Assembly: GCF_009729205.1 (NCBI RefSeq)
Contig: NZ_VTHB01000006.1
Coordinates: 1 to 64,000, forward strand
Direction: 5' to 3'
DNA length: 64,000 nt
From: Mycobacteroides sp. CBMA 271
GTDB taxonomy: Bacteria > Actinomycetota > Actinomycetes > Mycobacteriales > Mycobacteriaceae
In this document: piece after piece, positions 44,849 to 54,300 of the stretch
How the letters are laid out: each line of letters starts with the position of its first letter
Numbering within the stretch: the stretch's first letter is position 1
The notes under the pieces: generated by a model
Seen by the model: only the letters and a program-made list of their open reading frames with translations
Told to the model about the DNA's origin: nothing
Databases searched by the model: none
Translations under genes and position numbers: made by a program

Positions 44849-45718
44849 TTAGGGGAACAACTCTGGCGCCTGCCCGCTGGCGCGGTAGCTATCGGCGAGC
44901 TTGCGTAAACGTTCCGCCAAGGATTTGGTCGGAGCGAAACCCAGGTGTGCGGTCAGCTGCTGATGACAGAACCGCTCACGTTCGGGCGCTGTCGGTCGTT
45001 TGAAGTCCGCGTGACGCCCGATACGCTGCGCCCAATCCTCAAGTTCGGTATCGACAGCATCCATTGCCGCCCGCTGGTTTTCGATGATCTGCCGGGCCAC
45101 ATTGCTACCGACCCATGTCGGGCTCTTCTCAAGCAACTCAATTCCAGCCTCGTTGGCAATGCCGAAAATAAGCTCGTCGATCTTTTCACGCATCGCCCGG
45201 CTGGCGGTCACCGAAAGATTCTTGAGTTCGTCGTGTTCAGCGGCCAGCGCCACGAGACGACTGCGCTCGGGTTCACGTAGGTACTGACCCCGCGGCAGCT
45301 CCCTGGCGGCCAGTTCCTCGTTCAGACTGTCAAGCTCATCAAAATCGTCGTCCACCTCTGTCCAAGGAGCATGTTCCGTGCGCTCGTGGACTATGCCGTT
45401 ATAGGGAAACCCCACCGACAACAGGCGACACTTACCCATATACGCACTCATCTCCGGCAAGTCCTCGCAGTAGTCCTCATCAAGGAACTCCTCAGAGAAG
45501 TACACCAGCCGCACACCCAGGATCTGGGCGTGATCAAGCATCGTCAACAAATCATCCCGCACCTCCAGCACCGTCATCGGTTCACCGAACGCGTAACTGT
45601 TTACCCGCATGAGATGAATACCCAACCGAGCCGCCTTGGCCTGGAAGTCTCGCGACAATGCCGCTAACGGATCGTCCCCGACGGCAAGCGGCGGCTCCAG
45701 TGATTCAGCAAGTTCCAT
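44849..45718 (-). CDS. Uncharacterised 289-aa protein, helicase neighbour
   Basis: 289 residues from ATG 45718, with AAGGAG six bases before it. No signal peptide or membrane segment. The central part is acidic and helical (EVDDDFDELDSLNEELAARE); the last 100 residues are polar helices (VGSNVARQIIENQRAAMDAV, LGFAPTKSLAERLRKLADSY). No known family was recognised. It is transcribed towards the helicase, with only the PPOX pseudogene between them, and both are foreign to the otherwise conserved dnaB neighbourhood, so a two-gene defence module is a reasonable hypothesis. Confidence 0.6.
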   Translation of the reverse strand: MELAESLEPPLAVGDDPLAALSRDFQAKAARLGIHLMRVNSYAFGEPMTVLEVRDDLLTMLDHAQILGVRLVYFSEEFLDEDYCEDLPEMSAYMGKCRLLSVGFPYNGIVHERTEHAPWTEVDDDFDELDSLNEELAARELPRGQYLREPERSRLVALAAEHDELKNLSVTASRAMREKIDELIFGIANEAGIELLEKSPTWVGSNVARQIIENQRAAMDAVDTELEDWAQRIGRHADFKRPTAPERERFCHQQLTAHLGFAPTKSLAERLRKLADSYRASGQAPELFP

Positions 45719-46208
45719 GGGCCTCTCCTTCAAGTTCCTACGCCAGCATCCGCAGCGCCACCCAAAGCACATGATGCCCGGGCCCACTGACAGTGCGCCC
45801 GGCTCGACGACCTCCACGACCCCTACCAACGAACGCAGCAATGCCGCAAGACAGGCGTAGAAGTTGCCCAGCCCCACAGCCAAACCACTGGGCCCTCAGC
45901 AACTTCCAGGCAACTGCGCAGCAGATGCCAAAAGCAGCGACGCCCTACCAGACAACCCCTGGCCCAACGACCTCATCTCTGCCGCCTGACACCTACAGCC
46001 GCCCCGAAAGCCACACAAAAGTCAAAATTCGCTGCACACCCAAAGCCCACTGGCAGCACACCTTTAAACGTTCCCTGCAGCCAAGACGAAGTCAGATCGC
46101 CAAGAAACCGCGCAGCGTCCACAACTTCAAATACGGGACAGATTTGAAATCCATTTGAAATCCCCACTGGGATCTTGAAGAAGAAACTGGGACCCTACAC
46201 AGCTCTCC
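45719..46208. other. Intergenic, island-to-dnaB junction
   Basis: 490 bases without a convincing gene; a 121-codon rightward frame (45793-46158) is Pro/Arg-rich nonsense without a ribosome site. A tandem 11-bp repeat ATTTGAAATCC occurs twice at 46142-46163. The sequence is C-rich and lower in G on this strand, unlike the coding DNA on either side. This is the junction between the accessory island and the conserved replication/translation block. Confidence 0.45.
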
Positions 46209-47585
46209 CTACCGCGCCATGTTCGTGAAGCGCGACAGGTGCAGCTGGTGCGCCACAGTGATGGTGGCCGTCGGACCGTTTCGGTGCTTACCCAAAATCA
46301 GGTCGGCCTCGCCCCCGCGCGGGTCGTCGCGCTCGAACGCATCGGGCCGGTGCAACAGGATGACCATGTCGGCGTCCTGCTCCAGCGAGCCCGATTCACG
46401 AAGGTCGGACACCTGCGGGCGCTTGTCCGTGCGCTGCTCAGGTCCACGGTTCAGCTGACTGATCGCGATGACCGGCACTTCGAGTTCCTTGGCCAGTAGC
46501 TTCAGGTTTCGGGAGAACTCCGAGACTTCCTGCTGGCGGGATTCGTGCTTCTTACCGGAGCTCATCAGCTGTAGGTAGTCAACGACGACCAGCTTGAGCC
46601 CGGCCTTCTGATTGAGGCGCCGCGCCTTGGCACGGATCTCCATCATGGTCAGGTTCGGCGAGTCGTCGATGTAGAGCGGCGCCTCGCTGATCTCACTCAT
46701 CCGGCGGGCCAGACGCGTCCAGTCGTCGTCACTCATCCGACCCGAACGCATATCGCCCAGTTTGATTTTCGCCTCGGCCGAGAGCAGTCGCATGACGATC
46801 TCGGTCTTGCTCATTTCCAAGGAGAAAATGACGCTCGGCAGCTGGTGCTTGATCGAGCACGAGCGCATGAAATCCAGACCAAGTGTGCTTTTCCCGACAC
46901 CAGGCCTCGCCGCCACGATGATCATCTGCCCCGGGTGCAACCCATTGGTGATCTCGTCCAAATCGGTGAAGCCGGTCGGCACACCCTTGGAGATGCCGCC
47001 CGCGGAAGCGATCGCATCGATCTCGTCCATCGTCGGCTGCAGCAGCTCTTCCAACGGCACATAGTCTTCCGACATCCGTCGGTCGGTGACGTCATAGACC
47101 TCGGCCTGCGCCCGGTCGACAACCTCGGCCACATCGGCGCCCTCGGCCCCGGCATAGCCGTACTGCACCACGCGGGTACCGGCCTCCACCAGACGGCGCA
47201 GCAGCGCCTTCTCGGCGACGATCCCGGCGTAGTACCCGGCGTTCGCAGCCGTCGGCACCGTGGAAATCAGGGTGTGTAAATAGGGGGCTCCGCCCACACG
47301 CCGCAGCTGCCCGCGTCTATCGAGCTCCGCAGCCACCGTTACGGCGTCGGCGGGCTCGCCCCTGCCGTACAGGTCGAGGATGGCCTCATACACGCTCTGG
47401 TGGTTGGGCCTATAGAAGTCATGCGGTCGCAGCTTCTCCAGCACGTCGGCGATGGCGTCCTTGGACAGCAGCATCCCGCCCAGTACGGACTGCTCGGCGG
47501 CCATGTCCTGAGGTGGTTGACGGCCGAACTCCTCCTCGGGCGGTGCAACAGGACCGGACTGGCCCAGATCGTCGACTATCGCCAC
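46209..47585 (-). CDS. dnaB: Replicative DNA helicase DnaB
   Basis: 458 residues. The N-terminal primase-binding domain begins PPQDMAAEQSVLGGMLLSKD. The RecA-like C-terminal domain has Walker A ARPGVGKST (residues 226-234), Walker B VVVDYLQLM, DnaB motif 4 EVSEFSRNLKLLAKELEVP, the arginine-finger region RTDKRPQVSDLRESGSLEQD and the tail GEADLILGKHRNGPT. It is not interrupted by an intein, unlike some mycobacterial dnaB genes. GTG start at 47585 with AGGAGG upstream. It is the gene next to the accessory island. Confidence 0.97.
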   Translation of the reverse strand: MAIVDDLGQSGPVAPPEEEFGRQPPQDMAAEQSVLGGMLLSKDAIADVLEKLRPHDFYRPNHQSVYEAILDLYGRGEPADAVTVAAELDRRGQLRRVGGAPYLHTLISTVPTAANAGYYAGIVAEKALLRRLVEAGTRVVQYGYAGAEGADVAEVVDRAQAEVYDVTDRRMSEDYVPLEELLQPTMDEIDAIASAGGISKGVPTGFTDLDEITNGLHPGQMIIVAARPGVGKSTLGLDFMRSCSIKHQLPSVIFSLEMSKTEIVMRLLSAEAKIKLGDMRSGRMSDDDWTRLARRMSEISEAPLYIDDSPNLTMMEIRAKARRLNQKAGLKLVVVDYLQLMSSGKKHESRQQEVSEFSRNLKLLAKELEVPVIAISQLNRGPEQRTDKRPQVSDLRESGSLEQDADMVILLHRPDAFERDDPRGGEADLILGKHRNGPTATITVAHQLHLSRFTNMAR

Positions 47586-47924
47586 GGCGCGCGGGTCCTC
47601 CTACTCACATTCGGTCGAACACGTGTTCGTCGGCATCGTAACGACGGAGACCGACAGTCCTAATTACTCCGGCGCGCCGCGGTAGACGTTAGATGTTGCT
47701 AGGCACCCTGCCAAACGCCCCTGTGGATGAGTCTGTACATGGCATGTGGACTACTGTCCACGATGGTGTTAGGGGGTTGGGGACAACCTGGGGATAGCTA
47801 CCTACATTCCTGCACTTTTCCCAGATAGCAGGCAATGATCTGGCTGACAGGACTGTGGATGGGAATCCGTCCGGCGTGTCGCATCAGGTTGCGTGCTCGG
47901 GCGTGTTCTGTTACCTGGATCAAC

Positions 47925-47943
47925 CCTCTAGGTTAACTAGAGG
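47925..47943. repeat. Short perfect hairpin in the rplI-dnaB gap
   Basis: CCTCTAG and CTAGAGG around GTTAA. AT-rich core, no T tract; it could be an operator for dnaB or part of a transcript end. Confidence 0.45.
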
Positions 47944-47994
47944 TAGCTTCGCTGGAGTGGCACACGCGTCCAATACATTCGCCAGTAGATACGG

Positions 47995-48026
47995 CAACGG
48001 CGCCGCGGAAACCCGCGACGCCGTTG
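47995..48026 (-). terminator. Terminator of the rpsF-ssb-rpsR-rplI operon
   Basis: CAACGGCG (47995-48002) pairs with CGCCGTTG (48019-48026), and inner CGCGG/CCGCG pairs add to it, giving a stable GC-rich hairpin 20 bases after the rplI stop on the leftward strand. There is no T run, as is common for mycobacterial terminators. Confidence 0.72.
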
Positions 48027-48048
48027 ACCCGGCAGTATTTCGGATCGA

Positions 48049-48504
48049 TCAGCCTTCGGCGACTACATCCACAGTCACCTTGGTTGCCACGCCCGCGTGC
48101 AGGTGCACGTCCAGCGCGTAGGAACCGATCTTCTTGATGTGTGCCTTCGGCAGGGTGACGGTCCGCTTGTCCAGGTTCGGTCCACCGGCGGCCTTGATGG
48201 CAGCCACCACGTTGGCGGCAGTCACCGAACCGAACAGCTTGCCCTCGCCTGCGGACTTCACGCCCAGCTTGACGGCGCCCAGTCCCTCGAGGGACTGCTT
48301 GATCTCGTGAGCGTGCTCGACGCCACGGATCTCCTTGGCCTCGCGTGCGCGACGGATGTCGGTGGCCTGGCGCTCCGCACCACGAGTGGCGACAATCGCC
48401 AATCCGCGAGGCAGCAGGTAGTTGCGTCCGTAGCCGTCCTTCACCTCAACGGTGTCTCCGGCAATGCCGAGGTGCTCGACCTCAGTCGTCAGAATCAGCT
48501 TCAT
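48049..48504 (-). CDS. rplI: 50S ribosomal protein L9
   Basis: 151 residues with the L9 N-terminal signature [20 protein letters not shown] and [17 protein letters not shown], the long connecting helix, and a C-terminal RNA-binding domain ([31 protein letters not shown]). Full length for the family. It ends the rpsF - ssb - rpsR - rplI operon; the gap to rpsR is 18 bases. Confidence 0.97.
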   Translation of the reverse strand: MKLILTTEVEHLGIAGDTVEVKDGYGRNYLLPRGLAIVATRGAERQATDIRRAREAKEIRGVEHAHEIKQSLEGLGAVKLGVKSAGEGKLFGSVTAANVVAAIKAAGGPNLDKRTVTLPKAHIKKIGSYALDVHLHAGVATKVTVDVVAEG

Positions 48505-48522
48505 CAGATGTCCTCCCGGTCT

Positions 48523-48777
48523 CTACCGCGTCGCCGAACTGAACGGCAGCAGCGCAACCTCGCGGGCGTTCTTCACAGCGATCGCAATGTCACGCTGGTG
48601 CTGAACGCAGTTCCCGGTGACCCGGCGAGCCCGGATCTTGCCGCGCTCACTGATGTACGTGCGCAGCAGGTTGGTGTCCTTGTAATCGATATTGAGCGCC
48701 TTCTTCGTGCAGAACGCGCACTTGCGAGTCTTGACCGGCTTTTCCGGGGCAGGACGGCGCTTAGTCGTCTTGGCCAT
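48523..48777 (-). CDS. rpsR: 30S ribosomal protein S18, zinc-ribbon (C+) form
   Basis: 84 residues. [20 protein letters not shown] is the S18 core. KCAFC and the later Cys in [12 protein letters not shown] give the cysteine set of the zinc-binding C+ form; mycobacteria also encode a zinc-free paralogue (C-) used under zinc limitation. The gene is in the standard rpsF-ssb-rpsR-rplI order. Confidence 0.95.
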   Translation of the reverse strand: MAKTTKRRPAPEKPVKTRKCAFCTKKALNIDYKDTNLLRTYISERGKIRARRVTGNCVQHQRDIAIAVKNAREVALLPFSSATR

Positions 48778-48823
48778 GGTGAATCTCTTTCTTTCTAGCT
48801 AGGTAAGTAAATGTGTGCCCGAA

Positions 48824-49330
48824 TCAGAAGGGCGGTTCGTCGTCGGCTGCTGAGGTGGAACCCGAGGCCGGAGCACTGCCCCACGGATCGTCGGCAGGCG
48901 GCTCGTTGGAGCGGGGAGCGCTTCCGCCACCGCCACCACCGAAACCTCCGCCACCGCCACCACCGCGCGAGGCCTTATTGACCTTCGCAGTGGCGTACCG
49001 CAGAGACGGGCCGATCTCATCGACCTCAACCTCGAACACAGTGCGCTTCTCGCCCTCACGGGTTTCGAAGGAACGCTGCTTGAGCCGGCCGGTGACGATG
49101 ACACGGGATCCACGAGTGAGGCTTTCGGCCACATTCTCGGCGGCCTCACGCCAGATATTGCACCGCAGGAACAGCGCCTCCCCGTCCTTCCACTCCGAAC
49201 TCTGTCGGTCGAAGATGCGGGGTGTCGACGCCACCGTGAAGTTGGCGACGGCGGCCCCGGACGGCGTAAAGCGCAATTCCGGATCGGCGGTCAAGTTTCC
49301 GACGACCGTGATGGTGGTGTCACCTGCCAC
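48824..49330 (-). CDS. ssb: Single-stranded DNA-binding protein
   Basis: 168 residues: an OB-fold ([60 protein letters not shown]), a Gly-rich flexible linker, and the conserved acidic tip DDEPPF that recruits partner proteins. Standard position between rpsF and rpsR. Confidence 0.97.
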   Translation of the reverse strand: MAGDTTITVVGNLTADPELRFTPSGAAVANFTVASTPRIFDRQSSEWKDGEALFLRCNIWREAAENVAESLTRGSRVIVTGRLKQRSFETREGEKRTVFEVEVDEIGPSLRYATAKVNKASRGGGGGGGFGGGGGGSAPRSNEPPADDPWGSAPASGSTSAADDEPPF

Positions 49331-49413
49331 GGTTCCTCCTCGTATCTGTCAGCTGGCGTGGTTGATCGGCAGCCTACGGAAGCGTTCCGACTTCCGATGG
49401 ACTTCCCAGGCCC

Positions 49414-49704
49414 TCAGCGGGCTCCGGTGCGCAGAACCTTGGTCCGCAGCACGGACTCGTTCAGGCCCAACTGGCGGTCCAGCTCCGACACGGTGGCGGG
49501 CTCCGCGACCACGTCGATCACCGCGTAGATGCCCTCGGCGTGCTTCGCGATCTCGTAAGCAAGACGGCGCTTGCCCCAGACCTCTACCTTCGAGACGGTT
49601 CCACCATCACTGCGGATCACGTTCAAGAACGTATCCAGCGACGGAGCTACCGTGCGCTCGTCAAGGGTGGGGTCGAGAATGACCATGATTTCGTACTGAC
49701 GCAT
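49414..49704 (-). CDS. rpsF: 30S ribosomal protein S6
   Basis: 96 residues beginning [20 protein letters not shown], with [20 protein letters not shown] and a short C terminus. An ideal AGGAGGTGATG ribosome site precedes the start. First gene of the operon. Confidence 0.96.
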   Translation of the reverse strand: MRQYEIMVILDPTLDERTVAPSLDTFLNVIRSDGGTVSKVEVWGKRRLAYEIAKHAEGIYAVIDVVAEPATVSELDRQLGLNESVLRTKVLRTGAR

Positions 49705-49888
49705 GAGAAACTCATCACCTCCTATGGTCGTGTGCGGCCACGGCGTATCCGTGGCAGGAGAGTCGCCTGCGTCGGCAACCGGCCCAGGCTACCGCACGGC
49801 CCCCTGACCGGCGAAATCGTCGCTTCTCAGCACCCACTCGACACGCCCGCTTGTGGCAAGAACACGGCGTGTCGGCGACAGGGGACGC

Positions 49889-51490
49889 TTATGCCCGCGC
49901 GATCTGTGGGGCCGGCGTTCGGGGGCGCAACCAGCTCGGCAGCCACGCCGGCGCATCGTCGGGAGCCCCATCGCACGGACCGCCCGCCGGATCGTCGTCG
50001 TGGGCGCGCACCAAATCCTCACTGGGATGGTAGATCTGGTGCACCACCAGCGCGCACAACCCAAGCACCGCGATATCGCGTACCAGCACCGTGCCGGTGA
50101 ACCACTGCTCGGGCAGCCCCTTGTTCTCCATGCCCAGCAGGTAGTACATCCGTGGAATCCACACCAACGCATCGACGGTCATCCACGCCAACAGGATCCG
50201 ACGGTGCGGCAACGCCACCACCGCCAGCGGCACCAGCCACAGCGAGAACTGCGGGCTCCACACCTTGTTGGTCAGCAGGAAAAGCGCCACCACCAGAAAC
50301 GCCAACTGCGCCACCCGGGGCCGACGCGGGGCGGTCAACGCCACGTATCCGATAGCCACACAACAGATTCCGAATAACACCGCCGATACCGCATTCAGAA
50401 TGACCGGCGGCTCCCAGAAACCCAGCGGGCCGTCGAAACCCTGCCATCCCGTGAAGGACTTGAACACGTTGTACAGCGAGTCCATGTCGTCACCGCGGCG
50501 CGTGTTGAGCCGGAAGAACTCCGCCCACCCCCGCGGGAACAGCATCGCCACCGGCGCGTTCACCACCACCCAGCTGGCCAGCGCGGTCGCGGCGGTCTTG
50601 GAGAACTCGTGCATCTTGCCGCTGCGCAGGCTCACCAACAGCAGCGGAAGCAGCAGCAGCACCGGGTACAGCTTGGCGGCCACCCCCAGCCCGATCAGCA
50701 CACCCGCGAGCCACGGTTTTCGCCGCGCCCACGCCCACAGCGCCGTCATGCTGAAAGCCGTTGCGAGAGCATCGAAATTCGTGAAGATCTGGAAGATCAG
50801 GATCGGGGACGCCGCAATCATCACCACGTCCCACGGGCGGGTGCGTGGGCTCAATCCCGCACTGGCCCAAATGGTTACCAACCAGGCCAACGCCAGGCCG
50901 AAGGCCACGATGTTGAAGAACATCACCACTTCGGCGACGACGGGCAGCCCCAGCACATCGCTGGCCTGGGTGTACGTCTTCGCCAGCGCCATCGCCGTGT
51001 ACTGGTACACCCCGGTGGCCACCGGGTACTCCATGTACCGAACCGCCGGAGTGCCATCGTACTGAATCTTCTGATGCCCACCCGAGTCGGTTTCCAGCCA
51101 GCTCGACTTGTACGGAAAACGCCCCTGGTTCAACAACTCCGCGCCATACAGCGGCACCGTGTCGGAGTAGCAGAGCTGATAGTAAGCGCGGTTGTTGTCC
51201 CAATTGGCCACGCGCTGAGCACCGTTGCCGCTACCGGTCTGCTGCAGACAGGGCGCCTTGCTGGTCCATCCGAGGATGAGAAACCCCAACGCGATAACGA
51301 GCACCACCCGCAGCGGGGTCCAGAATGCCTGCCGCCCCACCAGCGCATGCCGGCCCAACGGCCCGCCCACGACGTCGGACAGCTCCGCGCCCATCACGTC
51401 GGTGCGACTGGGAAAATCACGGTCATCGGCACTGCGGAGATCGTCCGCGAGCGGCTCGGGCGACACCGTGGCGGGGGGTACGGCCGGCAC
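49889..51490 (-). CDS. GT87-type membrane glycosyltransferase (Rv0051-like)
   Basis: 533 residues from GTG 51490, which lies four bases after the ponA1 stop. About 11-12 membrane segments; an extracytoplasmic loop after the first one contains QYDGTPAVRYMEYPVATGVY, typical of the GT-C/DUF2029 family that uses polyprenyl-phosphate mannose or arabinose donors in mycobacterial glycolipid or arabinogalactan assembly. The first residues (about 1-50) form a cytoplasmic tail. Synteny with Rv0051 between ponA1 and rpsF supports orthology. Acceptor unknown. Confidence 0.88.
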   Translation of the reverse strand: MPAVPPATVSPEPLADDLRSADDRDFPSRTDVMGAELSDVVGGPLGRHALVGRQAFWTPLRVVLVIALGFLILGWTSKAPCLQQTGSGNGAQRVANWDNNRAYYQLCYSDTVPLYGAELLNQGRFPYKSSWLETDSGGHQKIQYDGTPAVRYMEYPVATGVYQYTAMALAKTYTQASDVLGLPVVAEVVMFFNIVAFGLALAWLVTIWASAGLSPRTRPWDVVMIAASPILIFQIFTNFDALATAFSMTALWAWARRKPWLAGVLIGLGVAAKLYPVLLLLPLLLVSLRSGKMHEFSKTAATALASWVVVNAPVAMLFPRGWAEFFRLNTRRGDDMDSLYNVFKSFTGWQGFDGPLGFWEPPVILNAVSAVLFGICCVAIGYVALTAPRRPRVAQLAFLVVALFLLTNKVWSPQFSLWLVPLAVVALPHRRILLAWMTVDALVWIPRMYYLLGMENKGLPEQWFTGTVLVRDIAVLGLCALVVHQIYHPSEDLVRAHDDDPAGGPCDGAPDDAPAWLPSWLRPRTPAPQIARA

Positions 51491-51494
51491 CTGC

Positions 51495-53888
51495 CTACTG
51501 CCCCGGTGGCGGCACGTCACCCGCCGGTGCCGGACCGACCGGAATCGTCGTCGGCGGCCCCACCGGGATGGTGATACCGGGCGCGATTTCAATGGTCGGC
51601 TGGATGACCGTCACCTCTCCGCCGCCTGCCGGCGCGGGCACCGGCGGGCCGTTCGGAACCGGCGGCGGCGGCGCGTAGGTCGGCACCCCGGCGTAACCAC
51701 CGATCGGCCCCGGCTTGGGGAAGGTGTCCTTGTTGGTGCCTTCCAGCGCACCGTCCATAGTCTTCTTCCAGATATCCGACGGCAGGCCCGAACCGTAAAT
51801 CGGTCCACCCCAACTGTTCTTAATCGCCTTGCCGTCGTCGGTACCCACCCACACTGCCGTCGACAACGACGGGGTGACGCCGACCATCCAGGCGTCCTTG
51901 TTGTCCTTGGTGTCACCGAGCTGTGCCGTGCCGGTCTTGGCGGCCGACTCGCGTCCCCCGGCCAACGCATGCCCACGCGAGTAGGCGGCGACCGGCTTCA
52001 TCGCCGCGATCGCGTTGTTCGCAACATCGTCCGAGATGCGCTTCTCGCCGGTGTTATCCGAGGAGCCCGCGTCGAAAAGCACCTGGCCGTCGGCGTTCAC
52101 GACCTTCTGGATGAAATGCGGCTTGCGGTAAGTGCCCGAGGCCGCCAACGTCGCATACGCCGAGGCCATGTCGATCACCCGAGTCTGGTACTGGCCCAAC
52201 ACCACACCGTTATTCGGCGGACCACCCTGGCCGTCCTCGGACAAGGTGTGCGATACCCCAGGGAAGTTCTCGGCGATACCGGCGTTGTGCGCGGCGGTAG
52301 CCACATCGTCGGGACCGTTCTTCAACTTCAGCATCAGCCGGTAGAAGCTGGTGTTCAGCGAGCGCTTCAGCGCCTCGGCCACCGAACACGTGCCGCACGA
52401 AGCGTCTTCACTGTTCTTGATGGTGATGCCCTGATACGTCAGCTCGGAGCTGTCCAATTGGTAGCCCAGACCGATCCCCTGCTGCAACGCGGCCACCAAG
52501 GCGAACACCTTGAAGGACGAGCCGGTCTGCAGACCCTGCTGCGCATAATCCAAGCCCTGCGCGTTGGAGCCGCCGTAGTACGCCTTGACCGCCCCGGTGC
52601 GGGGGTCAACCGAGACCACTGCCGTCCGTAGATCGGGGTTCTCTCCCTGCAGGGTGCTGTTGACCGCGTTCTCGGCGGCCTGCTGCGCCTTGGTGTCGAT
52701 AGTCGTGGTGATCTGCAGGCCCTCGGTGTTCAGGGTCTGCTCGTCGATGTTGAACAAGTCCGTGAGCTCGGCCATCACCTGACGTTTGATGAGTCCGTTG
52801 GGGCCCGTCGTCGCGTTCTGTGCCGCAGCCTGCTCCGGCGGAACGGTCGCCGGGTACACCTGCCCGGCGCGGTCCTGCGCGGACAGTGCGCCAATGGTGA
52901 CCATGCCGTCGAGCACCCAGTTCCAGCGGTTCGTCGACTCCGGCAGGTCTACCGCGGGATCCAGTCGCGACGGCCGCTGGATCAGCGCGGCCAACAGCGC
53001 GCCCTCGGACACCGTCAGCTGTTCAACCGGCTTGTCGAAGTAGGCCTTCGACGCCGCCGAGATGCCGTACGCACCACGCCCGAAGTAGATGATGTTGAGG
53101 TAGGCCTCCATTACCTGATCCTTGGACCAGGACTGCGACATCTTGGTAGAGATCACGATCTCCTTGGCCTTACGCGTCAGGCCACCGAGACCGGCGCGCT
53201 GCGCGCCCACCATCGCGTTCTTCACGTACTGCTGGGTGATGGTCGACCCGCCCTGGGTATCGCCGCCGAACATGTTGTTCTTGACCGCGCGCAGCAGGCC
53301 CGAGAAGGAGAAGCCGGGATTGCCGTAGAAATCACGGTCCTCGGCGGCCATCACCGCCGCACGCACGTGCTGAGGCACCTGGTCGATCTTGATATCGACC
53401 CGATTTCCATCCGGCGGAACAACTTTGGCAAGCTCGGTGGTGCCGTCACTGGCCATGATGGTGGACACCTGGCTGGTGCGGATGTCACCGGGCTTCGGAA
53501 TATCGACCACCGAGTACGCCAGGGCGAACGTCGCAAGCGGGATGACGATCGCCAACACCACAGCCGCGATCAGGACGCGGCGAAAGATCTTCCAGCCGTT
53601 ACTCTTTCGCTTGCGGCGGCGCTGCGGCGGACGCGGCGGGCCTCCCGGCGGAGGCGGCGGCTGATGTCCGATGCCACCGTCGTGGGCGTCGGCGTCACGT
53701 TCCAGCGCCGCACGGGCCTCGGCCACGGCGTCGTCATCGCGCCGGTACAACGGCAAATCCTCAATGGGATCAAGAATCGACGTCGGACGATCATCCATGC
53801 TGGGGTTACGGGGTGCACCTGGGCGACCGCCGGGAGCTACCGAATTCTGCTCGTCAACCACGCCGCCGTCACCCACCGGCCTATTCAC
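51495..53888 (-). CDS. ponA1: Bifunctional penicillin-binding protein PonA1
   Basis: 797 residues. A Pro-rich cytoplasmic N terminus and one membrane anchor (RRVLIAAVVLAIVIPLATFA) precede the GT51 domain (AAEDRDFYGNPGFS, GGSTITQQYVKNAMVG) and the transpeptidase domain with SxxK in TGSSFKVF, SxN in KRSLNTSFY and KTG in SAAKTGTAQ. The Pro-rich C-terminal extension (IEIAPGITIPVGPPTTIPVG) is characteristic of mycobacterial PonA1. It polymerises and cross-links peptidoglycan. The start GTG 53888 overlaps the upstream DUF5318 stop by eight bases; ATG 53798 is another possibility. Confidence 0.95.
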   Translation of the reverse strand: MNRPVGDGGVVDEQNSVAPGGRPGAPRNPSMDDRPTSILDPIEDLPLYRRDDDAVAEARAALERDADAHDGGIGHQPPPPPGGPPRPPQRRRKRKSNGWKIFRRVLIAAVVLAIVIPLATFALAYSVVDIPKPGDIRTSQVSTIMASDGTTELAKVVPPDGNRVDIKIDQVPQHVRAAVMAAEDRDFYGNPGFSFSGLLRAVKNNMFGGDTQGGSTITQQYVKNAMVGAQRAGLGGLTRKAKEIVISTKMSQSWSKDQVMEAYLNIIYFGRGAYGISAASKAYFDKPVEQLTVSEGALLAALIQRPSRLDPAVDLPESTNRWNWVLDGMVTIGALSAQDRAGQVYPATVPPEQAAAQNATTGPNGLIKRQVMAELTDLFNIDEQTLNTEGLQITTTIDTKAQQAAENAVNSTLQGENPDLRTAVVSVDPRTGAVKAYYGGSNAQGLDYAQQGLQTGSSFKVFALVAALQQGIGLGYQLDSSELTYQGITIKNSEDASCGTCSVAEALKRSLNTSFYRLMLKLKNGPDDVATAAHNAGIAENFPGVSHTLSEDGQGGPPNNGVVLGQYQTRVIDMASAYATLAASGTYRKPHFIQKVVNADGQVLFDAGSSDNTGEKRISDDVANNAIAAMKPVAAYSRGHALAGGRESAAKTGTAQLGDTKDNKDAWMVGVTPSLSTAVWVGTDDGKAIKNSWGGPIYGSGLPSDIWKKTMDGALEGTNKDTFPKPGPIGGYAGVPTYAPPPPVPNGPPVPAPAGGGEVTVIQPTIEIAPGITIPVGPPTTIPVGPAPAGDVPPPGQ

Positions 53889-54300
53889 TGGCCGTCCGGG
53901 CACGCGTTGTCCGCTGACGTGGGGTCCCCTTCGGCGCCGGCAGGGCGCCCATGACATACGACTTCACCAAATGATTCCAACTGCAGGTCCGACATACTTC
54001 GACAACGTGCACGGCAAACTCCGAGAACCGGGTGGCAAGCATCACGAGTTCCTCGGCCGAGCGGGCCGACCCGGATACCGCACCCAGGTGTTCACCGAAA
54101 ACCCATGACACCAATGTCAGTTGCTCCTTGCGGCAGATGGGGCACACCACGGCGCTGGACTTGCCGTGGAATTTGGCCGCACGGAGCAGGTATGGGTTTG
54201 CGTCGCAGACTTCAGCCACGCCGGTACGCCCGGAATAGACCTCTGCCAGCAGGGATCGCCGCTTAAGCGCGTAATCCACCACCTGTCTCTGCAATCGCAC
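53881..54300 (-). CDS. DUF5318 protein (Rv0049-like)
   Basis: 139 residues from GTG 54300 (VRLQRQVVDYALKRRSLLAE). A zinc-ribbon-like set of cysteines is present: VCDANP, VCPICRKEQ and EVCRTCSWN. Near-identity to Rv0049 as remembered, including LTLVSWVFGEHLGAVSGSAR. It is translationally coupled to ponA1 and probably connected with cell-wall growth, but the role is unknown. Confidence 0.88.
   Translation of the reverse strand: MRLQRQVVDYALKRRSLLAEVYSGRTGVAEVCDANPYLLRAAKFHGKSSAVVCPICRKEQLTLVSWVFGEHLGAVSGSARSAEELVMLATRFSEFAVHVVEVCRTCSWNHLVKSYVMGALPAPKGTPRQRTTRARTASE

Larger units (their letters stand above)
47586..48048. other. rplI-dnaB intergenic region with DnaA-box-like repeats
   Basis: 463 bases, no gene seen. 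Sequences like the DnaA box TTGTCCACA occur several times: TGTGGATGA (47722-47730), TGTGGACTA (47745-47753), CTGTCCACG (47754-47762) and TGTGGAT (47854-47860); the middle two form the inverted repeat GTGGAC-TACT-GTCCAC. It also holds the rplI terminator and a small hairpin at 47925-47943, and must contain the dnaB promoter. Confidence 0.5.

Noticed and set aside
45793..46158. 121-codon rightward frame upstream of dnaB
   Set aside because: Arg/Pro-rich translation without motif or ribosome site; treated as non-coding.
46142..46163. Tandem 11-bp repeat ATTTGAAATCC before dnaB's 3' end as a possible island attachment site
   Set aside because: Only two copies, both on one side; no partner found at the left edge near 31.0-31.3 kb.
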